A stretch of DNA of 64,000 bases from Acetivibrio alkalicellulosi (GTDB taxonomy: Bacteria > Bacillota > Clostridia > Acetivibrionales > Acetivibrionaceae). The stretch is from assembly GCA_008125075.1 (NCBI GenBank), contig VLTH01000002.1:2790843-2854842 (forward strand), read 5' to 3'. Positions within the stretch are counted from its first letter, which is position 1; every line of letters starts with the position of its first letter. Position numbers and translations under genes: made by a program. The notes under the pieces were generated by a model. The model ran no database searches, was not told where the DNA came from, and saw only the letters and a list, made by a program, of their open reading frames with translations. Below are positions 25,659 through 33,409 of this stretch, one piece after another.

Positions 25659-26783
25659 CTACCTTAAATCTAGATCCAAACCTGATTTCTCAATAAGTTC
25701 TTTTGTATCTTCGAAAAAGTTACCTAGTTCTTTAACAGGCATATTTTGTGCTTTTATTTCATTAAACCCTACAATATAAGGCTCAACTTCTGGTGGATAA
25801 ACAGCACCAAAGTGTGAATTTATTAAAAGCTCTAATGATTGTCCAACAAAGGCAACCTGATTTTCAGGCAATAATAGCCACTCTAAAAATTTGATTGCAT
25901 TTGCTTCATTAGGTCCTCCTTTAACAAGACCTACACCAGCTGCGTTAACAACAACGCCCATTTGATCTTCTTCTTGATCTATATAAATGAATCCTACATT
26001 ATTATCCCTTGGCTCTAAAAGCTGTTGATGGTAGTAGTAGTTGTTTACCAAGCCAAATGCATGCTCTCCAGCACCTACAGCTCTTCTAATATCTCCGTGC
26101 CCTTGGTAAATACCTGCTGCATTTTCTCTAATTACAGCTATCCATTCACTAGTTTTTTCATCACCCCATTCATAACGCAGTGCTGAAACATGACCAATCA
26201 TGCCACCATTACCTCCACGAGTAACTGCATATCCATTTTTAACTTGAGCCCATTTTGCATGAAACAAGTCTTCGATACTTTTTGGCATTTCTTCTTCACT
26301 TATGAGATCTTTATTGTAAATAAAGCCTCTAGACCTTGCAGATATTGCAAAATAAGCATTATCATCAGACCTAAACTCTTCTGGAATTGTGTCTATTCCT
26401 TTTGGATTTGATCCTAGTAATAATCCATTCATATGCAAATACCCTAGAGCACCAAGGTCATTTGAGATATAAACGTCTGCCTGAACATTATTTGCTTCTT
26501 CCACAACTCTTAAAGGAGATGCCTCGTGCAATGGTATTGCCCTAATTCCCGTGTCTTGAGTAAACTTGTCAAGCAAGGCCTGTACAAATCTTTCATTTCG
26601 GGCTGAATATACAACTAACTCACCGGAATTTGCTTCTAGTTTACTTGTAGCACCTGTAGATTCATCTGTTTCATTTGATTGTTGCAATTTATTATCAGTA
26701 TTGGTGCATCCATATACTACTAAGTTTATAGCTGATAATAATATAAACATCAATACCACCCTGATTACTTTAACTTCATTCAT
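25659..26783 (-). CDS. fbpA: Ferric iron substrate-binding lipoprotein
   Basis: 374 residues. A lipoprotein signal ends in the lipobox VVYGC, followed by a Ser/Thr/Glu-rich linker and a class-II periplasmic-type binding domain starting GELVVYSARNERF, the typical first strand of the FbpA/FutA group. The tandem tyrosines in NNYYYHQQL and the ALP-like RAVGAGEHAFG loop match positions used to hold Fe(III) in this family. GGAGG lies 7 nt upstream. It is the first gene of the fbpABC operon, behind the promoter at 26848-26876. Iron is the likely ligand, although closely related proteins bind other anions. Confidence 0.92.
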   Translation of the reverse strand: MNEVKVIRVVLMFILLSAINLVVYGCTNTDNKLQQSNETDESTGATSKLEANSGELVVYSARNERFVQALLDKFTQDTGIRAIPLHEASPLRVVEEANNVQADVYISNDLGALGYLHMNGLLLGSNPKGIDTIPEEFRSDDNAYFAISARSRGFIYNKDLISEEEMPKSIEDLFHAKWAQVKNGYAVTRGGNGGMIGHVSALRYEWGDEKTSEWIAVIRENAAGIYQGHGDIRRAVGAGEHAFGLVNNYYYHQQLLEPRDNNVGFIYIDQEEDQMGVVVNAAGVGLVKGGPNEANAIKFLEWLLLPENQVAFVGQSLELLINSHFGAVYPPEVEPYIVGFNEIKAQNMPVKELGNFFEDTKELIEKSGLDLDLR

Positions 26784-26847
26784 TCTTTATCCTCCTCGTA
26801 TTTTTAACCATTAATCATTGTTGACTAATCCTATAGATTTAATATGG

Positions 26848-26876
26848 ATTATATCATAAATGATATTAATTTTCAA
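26848..26876 (-). promoter_or_regulatory. fbpABC promoter with a palindrome in the spacer
   Basis: On the minus strand: -35 TTGAAA (26871-26876), a 17-bp spacer and -10 TATAAT (26848-26853). The spacer contains the perfect palindrome ATATCAT-AA-ATGATAT (26851-26866) overlapping the -10. A repressor bound there would exclude RNA polymerase. The sequence resembles Fur-type boxes in composition (ATGATAT arms) but is not a canonical Fur box. Confidence 0.82.
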
Positions 26877-26986
26877 TACCTTTTAATTTTTATTTTGGTT
26901 TAATTGCTCATAGCTGCTCAGAAAGCAATATTAGAAAGCAATATTAGAAAGCAGTTTTGTATCTATATAAAAAATCAATTAAATGG

Positions 26987-27013
26987 TAATATAAAATCAA
27001 ATTTTGCCGATAT
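26987..27013 (+). promoter_or_regulatory. Sigma-28 (SigD-like) promoter for the FIST gene
   Basis: TAAT (26987-26990), a 15-bp spacer, then GCCGATAT (27006-27013). The -10 element is identical to the motility sigma factor consensus GCCGATAA/T, and the -35 differs from TAAA at one base. The start codon lies 36 bp downstream. This would place the FIST sensor in the motility/chemotaxis regulon. Confidence 0.72.
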
Positions 27014-27048
27014 ATAATTTAACAATTATATATCGGGAGGAATTAAAT

Positions 27049-28176
27049 ATGTTAAACATTAAAAATTTTTCTTCAGACAACTTAGATTTAGACAATGCAA
27101 TAAATGAAATAGTTGAAAATATTAAGCTTGAAAATACCAAATTAGTGCTTTTTTATGTTAGTCCCAACAAATACGACTTTTTAAAAGCTGCAAAATTAAT
27201 GAAAGAAAAATTCCCAAATTGTGATGTAGCAGGATGTACATCAGCAGGTGAACTAGGACACAAGGGGTTGGTAAATAATCATATTAGTGCAATGAGCTTC
27301 TCATCAGATAGTTTTGAAGCTTCGTCATGCCTTATTAAAGATGTAAAAACAAAAGCTCTTTTAGGCAAAAGCCTACTAATTAAAGCAGCAGAAAAAATAG
27401 GGATTACTCCTGAAAATGAGGAAAATGCCGTTGCCATTATGCACATTGATGGATTGTCGGCTTCAGAAGAAAAAGTGTTGTCTGTTTTTGGAGGTATATT
27501 TAAAACATTGCCTTTAGTAGGCGGAAGTGCTGGTGATGACTTAACTTTTGATACTTCTAAAAATATGGTAGCTATCAATGGAGAAGTATCAACTAATGCT
27601 GCAGTAATTACTTTTATTAAAACATCCCATAAGTTTTTAACGCTTAAAGAAGATATTTACAAGCCTACAGACCATAAGTTTTTAGTTACTAAAGCTGATG
27701 TTGCTACAAGAACAGTACATGAAATAGATGGCAAACCTGCTGCTCAAGTTTATGCTGACGCAATTGGTGTATCAATCGAAGAACTTCCAAAGAATTTTAC
27801 CCATCATCCTATGGGACGAATTTTCCAAGGAAATACATTTATTACATCACCATCAAGCACTGATGGAAAATCCGTTTCTTTTTACTGTACTGTTTTGCCA
27901 AATACCCCCATATCTTTACTTCAATGGGTTGATCCATTGACCGAGATTGATAAAACTCTTGAGATGCTTCAGGAAAAACTTCCAGATTGCAGAGGAATTT
28001 TTATGTCTAATTGTATTTTTAGATATACACAATTTAAAAATGAGGACATAGTAAGTTCAGTTTCTGATAGATATTTAAAATTAAATATTCCAATATGCGG
28101 TTTCAATACCTATGGAGAGCAATTAGGAAGACAGCACTTAAATCAATCCCTTACTCTCATTGCTTTTGGAAATTAG
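27049..28176 (+). CDS. FIST-domain sensory protein
   Basis: About 375 residues, soluble. It has a FIST_N domain (about 20-210; motifs FPNCDVAGCTSAGELG and FKTLPLVGGSAGDD) and a FIST_C domain (about 215-360; DGKPAAQVYADAIG, GIFMSNCIFRY, GFNTYGEQL). FIST domains are proposed ligand sensors, possibly for amino acids, and are usually linked to chemotaxis or cyclic-nucleotide signalling. The ATG at 27049 follows GGGAGG; an earlier ATG at 27004 overlaps the promoter -10. Just downstream lies a soluble MCP-like gene, and the promoter is sigma-28-like, so a role in taxis is likely. Confidence 0.92.
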   Translation: MLNIKNFSSDNLDLDNAINEIVENIKLENTKLVLFYVSPNKYDFLKAAKLMKEKFPNCDVAGCTSAGELGHKGLVNNHISAMSFSSDSFEASSCLIKDVKTKALLGKSLLIKAAEKIGITPENEENAVAIMHIDGLSASEEKVLSVFGGIFKTLPLVGGSAGDDLTFDTSKNMVAINGEVSTNAAVITFIKTSHKFLTLKEDIYKPTDHKFLVTKADVATRTVHEIDGKPAAQVYADAIGVSIEELPKNFTHHPMGRIFQGNTFITSPSSTDGKSVSFYCTVLPNTPISLLQWVDPLTEIDKTLEMLQEKLPDCRGIFMSNCIFRYTQFKNEDIVSSVSDRYLKLNIPICGFNTYGEQLGRQHLNQSLTLIAFGN

Positions 28177-28190
28177 ATAGCTCCTCAGAG

Positions 28191-28340
28191 GCGCATTTAA
28201 TAAAAGGGTTCAAAAAAATATGCACCCACTCACCAGCAAAGAATAAAAAGTATACTGGAAATGAATGTAGCCGAAATATGTGCATGTTTGCAAGCAAAAT
28301 AAATTGCTCGCATATTAAATCAAAGGTTATATTGTGAAAA
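28191..28340 (+). repeat. Dispersed repeat between FIST and MCP-like genes
   Basis: It begins with a short palindromic form of the 204-bp element (GCGCATTTAATAAAAG ... AATATGCACCCA, 28191-28228) and continues with a unit seen elsewhere: AAAAAGTATACTGGAAATGAATGT, ATGTTTGCAAGCAAA and ATTAAATCAAAGG. Related units lie at 12494-12612, 32105-32190 (opposite strand) and 59834-59960. Confidence 0.6.
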
Positions 28341-28369
28341 ATGAAATGGCTAATACAATATATATAGTG

Positions 28370-28400
28370 CTTCATGTAGGGCTCTCCCCTGCATGAAGCT
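28370..28400 (+). terminator. Hairpin in the FIST to MCP gap
   Basis: GCTTCATGTAGGG, loop CTCTC, CCCTGCATGAAGC: a 13-bp stem with one G-T pair. No U run follows, so it may stabilise mRNA ends or weakly terminate the FIST transcript. Confidence 0.55.
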
Positions 28401-28512
28401 AAAATCATCATCACCAATTATATATCAACCTGTTAACATTCGAAGAGCTTTCATTAATAACTACTAATAAATAATAATACAATTTTTATCCATTATTTAC
28501 AGGAGGCCTCTT

Positions 28513-29598
28513 ATGCTTATTAAATATTTAAAAAAACATAAAAAAACTTCAGCTAATAATACTAAAATTTTTATAGATAGGTCTGAATATGAAAATTTAC
28601 TCAAAGAAAAAGAAGAAAACTCTACATTAAAGCTTAAATGCGCAGAACTTGAAAACATACTTGAGGAAAGAAATTCTTCTCATCTAGAATCAGTTTCAAA
28701 ATTAGATGAATATAAAACTTATTTTGAAATTTTAGAAGAAGAGGTAAATAATCAGCAAAATGAAATCATTTCCTTCGACAACCAGATTTACAACATAGTC
28801 ACAAGAGTCACTGAGGTATCCCATAATGCAAAAAATGAAAACATAGTAGTTGAGGAAACATATTCAATACTTTGTGAAACTACAAAGAATATTCAGTATA
28901 TTTCAAATTCAATAAACAGCATGTTTGAAAATATATCCTCATTATCAGAATTCGTAAAAGATGGAACTACGAAAGTTAACCAATTTAAAAATCAAATTGA
29001 CATTATATGTAGCTCTCTAAATAATTTTAAGGAAAGCTACAATATTTTAAAAAAAGAAATATCAAACTTGTCTTATAATAACAAGCAAATTAAATCTATA
29101 TCTTCACAGACAAAACTTGTAGCTATGAACGCATTAATTCATTCAGCAAAAGCAAATGTAACAGAATATGCCGGACAACAAGTAATTAATAGAGAGCTTC
29201 AAAAATTATCACAATCTGCTCTAGTCACATCAAAAAATACAGATACAACTACCTCTAAAATAAATATTGAAATTTTGAAATTTTCTAATGACATAGAGAA
29301 ACTTTTTTCAGTAATTTACACATCTTTTGATCTAATAACATCAAGCCTTAAAGTATTTAGTCAATTAGAACTGTCAAATAATAATTTAATCAAAAGTGCA
29401 GATGTAGTAAAAAACTCTCTTAAAAATACAAATGATGGTGTTAATAAAATGATTTCTTCTATTGAGAAAATGAAGGATACTGTAGAAAAAAATTACATAA
29501 ATGCTATTGAAGTATCTAAGTTAACAGAACAACAAACAGGAGCTACCACTAATATGACAGCTATATGTCAAAATATGATAGGATTAATAAAACAATGA
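28513..29598 (+). CDS. Soluble methyl-accepting-chemotaxis-like protein with divergent signalling tip
   Basis: 361 residues, no membrane segment, almost entirely helical and coiled coil (about 20-90 and 110-355). Around residues 195-240 the stretch ISSQTKLVAMNALIHSAKAN aligns with the MCP hairpin tip, whose consensus has QTNLLALNAAIEAARAGE. Key positions differ: the Glu of IEAARAGE is His/Ser here, and GRGFAVVA is replaced by EYAGQQVIN. It may still contact CheA/CheW, or may have become an unlinked adaptor. AGGAGG precedes the ATG. Its FIST neighbour has no output domain, and this protein has no input domain, so the two could act together. This is inference. Confidence 0.82.
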   Translation: MLIKYLKKHKKTSANNTKIFIDRSEYENLLKEKEENSTLKLKCAELENILEERNSSHLESVSKLDEYKTYFEILEEEVNNQQNEIISFDNQIYNIVTRVTEVSHNAKNENIVVEETYSILCETTKNIQYISNSINSMFENISSLSEFVKDGTTKVNQFKNQIDIICSSLNNFKESYNILKKEISNLSYNNKQIKSISSQTKLVAMNALIHSAKANVTEYAGQQVINRELQKLSQSALVTSKNTDTTTSKINIEILKFSNDIEKLFSVIYTSFDLITSSLKVFSQLELSNNNLIKSADVVKNSLKNTNDGVNKMISSIEKMKDTVEKNYINAIEVSKLTEQQTGATTNMTAICQNMIGLIKQ

Positions 29599-29672
29599 AA
29601 TTTTTTTATAGAAACTCAAAGTATCAAACACATACACCCCCGTCTTTTATTTTGTTTTTAGATTTCAAAATT

Positions 29673-29705
29673 AAAAGGCATGGTTATAAACTAACCATAC
29701 CTTTT
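29673..29705. terminator. Bidirectional terminator between convergent genes
   Basis: AAAAGGCATGGTTA / TAACCATACCTTTT with a short loop and A/T tracts on both sides, located between the MCP-like gene (plus) and the Nudix gene (minus). One mismatch pair in the stem. Confidence 0.85.
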
Positions 29706-29717
29706 ACATATCTTAAT

Positions 29718-30617
29718 TTATTCTCCAAGTAATTGGGGATTAAACTTAAATAGCTTTGATGGTCTATGACCTGCATCCTTTGTATACTCATTTGTCTCAA
29801 TCACCATATCAGAAATTTTTCTTCTAAAATTGGCCTTTAACAATTCCTTATCAAGAATCACTTCATATACCTGTTGAAGCTCTGTTAAAGTAAATAATTC
29901 AGACATTAAATTAAATGCTATATCTGTATATCCAATTTTATTTCTCAGTCTTTCAATTGCATACTGTATAATTTTTGCATGATCAAAAGCTATTCCATTA
30001 GATTCAATAATCTCTCTTTGAATTTTAGTTATTTTTCCCTCAACACTTTTTACTATCTTAACAACTGCTGAAATTTCATCTTCCTGATTTGACAATGAAA
30101 GTTTATATAGTCTTTCAAATATATACCCTTTTTCAGTTACAGTTTTATGTTCCTGATATAATTTACAAGAGACTGTAAACCACTTTGCGTCATCTGCATC
30201 GTCACTTGCTTTAACATCTAATGAAGAACTGTCAACCAATGACATGTAAGAAGTACTGATTATCCTGGTTCTAAGATCTCTGTCTACATCCCCCCATGAG
30301 TATAACTGCTCCATATATATATTGTCAATATTTGTCTCTTCTTTTAACTCTCTTAGTGCCGCTTCATCCAAACTTTCATCAATTTCAACAAAACCACCAG
30401 GTAAAGCCCACTGTCCAATACATGGATGATCTCCTCTTTTTATCATTAACAATCTTAAAACTTTTTCAGGTAACTTTCTATAGTTTTTCTTTTCTTCATT
30501 AGTAACTGTAAATATAAGCATATCTACCGTCACCGATGGCCTATCATATTTACTTGCATCATATGCTGCTAAAAATTGTTCTTCATTGAGCCCTTGTTTA
30601 TTAATCATTTTATCCAC
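29718..30617 (-). CDS. Nudix hydrolase / NrtR-like regulator with C-terminal winged helix
   Basis: 299 residues. Residues 25-165 are a Nudix domain with the box G-FVEID-E-SLDEAAL-RELKEETNI; the usual Gly near the end is Asn, but the metal-binding REL-x-EE core is intact. Residues 190-299 form a winged-helix region like that of NrtR regulators of NAD metabolism, which sense ADP-ribose with the Nudix fold. The GTG start is supported by GAGGG 7 nt upstream. A palindrome just downstream of its promoter -10 fits autoregulation. No NAD biosynthesis gene is adjacent, so the regulon is unknown. It could also be a working ADP-ribose or sugar-nucleotide pyrophosphatase. Confidence 0.9.
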   Translation of the reverse strand: MDKMINKQGLNEEQFLAAYDASKYDRPSVTVDMLIFTVTNEEKKNYRKLPEKVLRLLMIKRGDHPCIGQWALPGGFVEIDESLDEAALRELKEETNIDNIYMEQLYSWGDVDRDLRTRIISTSYMSLVDSSSLDVKASDDADDAKWFTVSCKLYQEHKTVTEKGYIFERLYKLSLSNQEDEISAVVKIVKSVEGKITKIQREIIESNGIAFDHAKIIQYAIERLRNKIGYTDIAFNLMSELFTLTELQQVYEVILDKELLKANFRRKISDMVIETNEYTKDAGHRPSKLFKFNPQLLGE

Positions 30618-30632
30618 TATATCACCCTCGTT

Positions 30633-30657
30633 TGATATTATTAATTTGTTAGTATCA
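30633..30657. promoter_or_regulatory. Operator-like palindrome of the Nudix regulator gene
   Basis: TGATATTA, 9 nt, TAGTATCA: arms pair at 7 of 8 positions. It lies between the promoter -10 box and the RBS of the Nudix gene, the expected place for an autorepressor site. Its length is similar to known NrtR sites, but the sequence is not a recalled consensus. Confidence 0.55.
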
Positions 30658-30686
30658 TTGTATTACTTTCCTCTCTATCTTGTCAA
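30657..30686 (-). promoter_or_regulatory. Sigma-A promoter of the Nudix regulator gene
   Basis: On the minus strand: TTGACA (30681-30686), an 18-bp spacer, TACAAT (30657-30662). A near-consensus housekeeping promoter about 40 bp upstream of the GTG start. Confidence 0.75.
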
Positions 30687-30756
30687 TATATTTTAAAAAT
30701 AAGCAGGATTTATTTATAAATTTGGAGAATCAAGTGATTTAAATATATTATTATGA

Positions 30757-30783
30757 GTGTAGATATTATTATCTAATCTACAC
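30757..30783 (+). promoter_or_regulatory. Inverted repeat in the capA-like gene leader
   Basis: GTGTAGAT, 11 nt, ATCTACAC: perfect 8-bp arms ending 28 bp before the start codon. It could be an operator or a leader hairpin that affects translation. Confidence 0.6.
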
Positions 30784-30811
30784 CTAAAAATTCAAATATG
30801 AGGAGTAGTCC

Positions 30812-32086
30812 ATGAGAAAATATTACAAATTTATTGCCATAGCCACTGTAATTCTATTCATTATTAATCTATTTGGATGTGATTCCATAGACCAACCTGA
30901 TTATATGGAAACTTTTTCAGAGGTTGAAAATCAAAATCCTGAAGAGGTTGAAAGCCAAAGCTCCAAAGAGGAAGATAAAGAAAATATTGCCCAGAATCAG
31001 GAAGAAAAAATTGTTCTGATAGATAAGCCACAGACTATAACAATAGCCGCCGTAGGAGATATTATGTGTCATAATTCAAATCTTGAAAGTGCATTTGACC
31101 CTGATACAGGCAAATATGATTTTACTAAAGTTTTTGAATATGTTAGAGAATACATAGATGATGCAGATTTGGCCATTGCAAACCTTGAGACCGTTACTGC
31201 AGGTGAAGAAGCAAAATACACAAGCTTTCCTTATTTCAACACCCCCGACTCCATATTAGAGGCATTAAGATATGCAGGATTTCATGTTCTTGTTACTGCA
31301 AACAACCATGCCTTAGATAGAAAAAAAGAAGGGGTTTTAAGAACTATAGAGAAGATAAATGAAAATGGTATGATACATGTAGGAACCTTAGCAAAACCAG
31401 AAGATGATAGGTTTATAACAATTGACGTTGAAGGTTTTAAAATTAGCATTATTGCATATTCATATAGCTGCAATGGAAATTTGCCTTTTCTTAATGAACA
31501 TGAACGCACGTATATGCTAAATTTAATAGATGAAGAAAAAATTAAAGAAGATATAAAAAGTGCCAAGGAAAGTGATTCCGATATCATAATTGCCTATATG
31601 CACTGGGGCAATGAGTACCATAGAACTCCAAGTATCCATCAAGAGACATTAGCAACCAAAATGTTCGATTGGGGCGCTGACATTATATTAGGTACCCACC
31701 CACACGTTATCCAAAAATCAGAGGTGCTAGAGGTAGAGGGCAAAAACAGATATATAATATATTCAATGGGCAATTTTATATCAAATTTTCGCAGGGAGGA
31801 TCAGGGAGACAGAATAAACAAGATCTATACCGAAGATGGAGTTATTGTACATATTACTTTGGAAAAATATAATAACCAAACTATAGTAAAAAGTGTAAAT
31901 CATGTTCCCACATGGGTTGATAAGTATTTTGAAAATGGTAGACCAGTTCATAAAATTCTTCCGGTTTTAGATGAAAATATGAAAAAAAGCTTCATTAACG
32001 ATAATAACAGGGAAAAGGCTTTGGCCTCATACAATCATACAATGGAACTAATGATGGATTACCAATATAACAAAGACACTCAATGA
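30812..32086 (+). CDS. CapA-family (PgsA-like) metallophosphatase lipoprotein
   Basis: 424 residues. A lipoprotein signal ends in NLFGC, followed by a Glu/Gln-rich linker (about 30-75). The CapA domain (about 78-335) shows the calcineurin-like metal motifs AAVGDIMCHNSN, ANLETV, TANNHALDR, YMHWGNEY and GTHPHVIQ, and ends with YSMGNFISN. CapA/PgsA proteins take part in poly-gamma-glutamate capsule synthesis or in polymer hydrolysis, but no capB/capC genes are adjacent, so a solo cell-envelope phosphoesterase or ligase accessory role is equally possible. GAGGAG lies 6 nt upstream. It is monocistronic, with repeats on both sides. Confidence 0.92.
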   Translation: MRKYYKFIAIATVILFIINLFGCDSIDQPDYMETFSEVENQNPEEVESQSSKEEDKENIAQNQEEKIVLIDKPQTITIAAVGDIMCHNSNLESAFDPDTGKYDFTKVFEYVREYIDDADLAIANLETVTAGEEAKYTSFPYFNTPDSILEALRYAGFHVLVTANNHALDRKKEGVLRTIEKINENGMIHVGTLAKPEDDRFITIDVEGFKISIIAYSYSCNGNLPFLNEHERTYMLNLIDEEKIKEDIKSAKESDSDIIIAYMHWGNEYHRTPSIHQETLATKMFDWGADIILGTHPHVIQKSEVLEVEGKNRYIIYSMGNFISNFRREDQGDRINKIYTEDGVIVHITLEKYNNQTIVKSVNHVPTWVDKYFENGRPVHKILPVLDENMKKSFINDNNREKALASYNHTMELMMDYQYNKDTQ

Positions 32087-32104
32087 GTTATCAACTGCTC
32101 TTAT

Positions 32105-32190
32105 ACCTTTGATTTAATGGGTGTGCAATTTGTTTGCTGAAACAAACATTTATACATTTATTGCCATTATACTTTTTCAGAATAGACACT
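32105..32190 (-). repeat. Dispersed repeat, inverted copy
   Basis: Read on the minus strand it contains TCTATTCTGAAAAAGTATAATGG, described in parts: TCTATTCTGAAAA, then AGTATAATGG, then ATGTTTGTTTCAGCAAACA and ATTAAATCAAAGG. These segments match the repeats at 12494-12643 and 28240-28330. Confidence 0.55.
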
Positions 32191-32210
32191 TATGTTATTT
32201 TAAAATTGAA

Positions 32211-32243
32211 GAGATGATGTCTTAACTGACACCATCTCTTTTA
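32211..32243 (+). terminator. Rho-independent terminator after the capA-like gene
   Basis: GAGATGATGTC, a 6-nt loop, GACACCATCTC followed by TTTT. Stem of 11 bp with one wobble pair. Located about 125 bp after the stop codon. Confidence 0.8.
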
Positions 32244-32324
32244 TATATCAATGTATTATCCAATAACTCCATTTTCTATAAAAGCCCTTATGTTTAGCTT
32301 TAGTTAAGGCTCGGCTAAAGAATT

Positions 32325-32397
32325 ACTTCCTCTTTTTCGCGTAACGCGTGTGATAACGAAAGCTTTGGAAGTGAAAACTTAGAGGAAGTTTTTTTTA
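32325..32397 (+). ncRNA. Structured element ending in a U tract (possible small RNA or terminator)
   Basis: Outer stem ACTTCCTCT/AGAGGAAGT (32325-32333 and 32381-32389), an inner hairpin CGCG-TAA-CGCG near 32338-32350, and a run of eight T directly after the outer stem. It looks like a terminated structured RNA. It could be a terminator with an elaborate stem-loop or the 3' end of a small RNA. No promoter is clearly visible, so the RNA call is tentative. Confidence 0.35.
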
Positions 32398-32404
32398 ACG
32401 ATGC

Positions 32405-33298
32405 CTAAGCAAGATTAACATTTGCCTGTACAGAATTTTCTCCCCATTCTTTAATAGAATCAAATTCTTTCTTGTCTATAATAAGATTTTCTATAATTTG
32501 TGTCGCTTTTGTTTTATCTTCCCCTTTAGAATCTTTTGTGTTTTCTATGGAAGTAACCGACAAAAGGAAAAAATTACTACACTCATTGCATCCTGATAGC
32601 TGCACTGACGTGAAGAAGGCACTGTTATCTGCTTCCTTTAGTTCTGATAATACTGAAAAGTTTCCTTGCTCAAGCATGTTTCTTAAGAACTCATGATTAG
32701 TTGAGTGTTGTAAAGGCGGAAGTACATATGTATATTTTGCCCATGAATTACAATCCTCACAAAAGGCAACACCACTTAAAAAACTCCTTGCACCAAACAC
32801 AGATGCACCTATAATAACTATCGCTTCTAATAGCCAGATTGCATATAAGAATAATCCAGTAGGTACAAAACCAAACATTTCCCATGCACCTTCAATGGCG
32901 AGAAACTCAATTGCCGATATAATATGCAAAGGATTAAATAAAAGTAATTCCCGCTCAAACAATACAAACAACCATATAACCCATGAAGAGTACAGGACAA
33001 AAATTCCAAATATTAAACTCAACAACGTAAGAATCGTTGTATTTCTTAATTTGCCTATTTTTGCACCAAAACCAATTAATGAACCTGTACCAAAACCAAG
33101 ACCTGCCGTTAATAAGAAATTTATGTATATAAAAGGGATATACAAAGAAGCAAAGCCATAAATAGTACTTAAAATACTTGTTCCAATTAAACCAGTTACT
33201 AATATAATCATAATTCCTATAGGGCTAAAAGCACCTGAGTGCTTATAGTAAAAATGTTTCGAGCCGGTATTTGGAATGCCGTTTTCCATATGTTCCAA
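32405..33298 (-). CDS. Membrane protein of unknown function with C-terminal Cys pairs
   Basis: 297 residues. After about 25 polar residues come four likely membrane helices (IGIMIILVTGLIGTSIL, YIPFIYINFLLTAGLG, ILTLLSLIFGIFVLYSSWVIW, FLYAIWLLEAIVIIGASVFG, described by their cores), then a soluble tail of about 120 residues with CEDC and CNEC pairs separated by about 60 residues that could form a split zinc site. The start is taken as the TTG at 33298, with GGAG about 10 nt upstream; the ATG three codons later is a possible alternative. I do not recognise the family. It is monocistronic. Confidence 0.72.
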   Translation of the reverse strand: MEHMENGIPNTGSKHFYYKHSGAFSPIGIMIILVTGLIGTSILSTIYGFASLYIPFIYINFLLTAGLGFGTGSLIGFGAKIGKLRNTTILTLLSLIFGIFVLYSSWVIWLFVLFERELLLFNPLHIISAIEFLAIEGAWEMFGFVPTGLFLYAIWLLEAIVIIGASVFGARSFLSGVAFCEDCNSWAKYTYVLPPLQHSTNHEFLRNMLEQGNFSVLSELKEADNSAFFTSVQLSGCNECSNFFLLSVTSIENTKDSKGEDKTKATQIIENLIIDKKEFDSIKEWGENSVQANVNLA

Positions 33299-33409
33299 AA
33301 TGCATCATCTCCAATTTAATATTTTATGTAAATATTCTATAAAAACTAACTTATTCCTTCATTTTAGGTATATAAATTTTAAAATCATGTTAGGAACGTT
33401 GAAAACATC

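Larger units (their letters stand above)
32087..32404. other. Repeat- and hairpin-rich gap after the capA-like gene
   Basis: This 318-bp convergent gap contains a minus-strand copy of the dispersed unit (32105-32190), a terminator (32211-32243), a copy of the ATGTTTA-CTTTAG repeat (32290-32325), and a larger structured element with a U tract (32325-32397). No coding frame is seen. Confidence 0.7.

Noticed and set aside
28095-28417. Small open frames on both strands between the FIST and MCP-like genes
   Set aside because: They run through dispersed repeats and hairpins and have no RBS or conserved-looking residues.
30812-32086. Part of a poly-gamma-glutamate capsule operon
   Set aside because: No capB, capC or capE-like gene is adjacent; the gene is alone between repeats.
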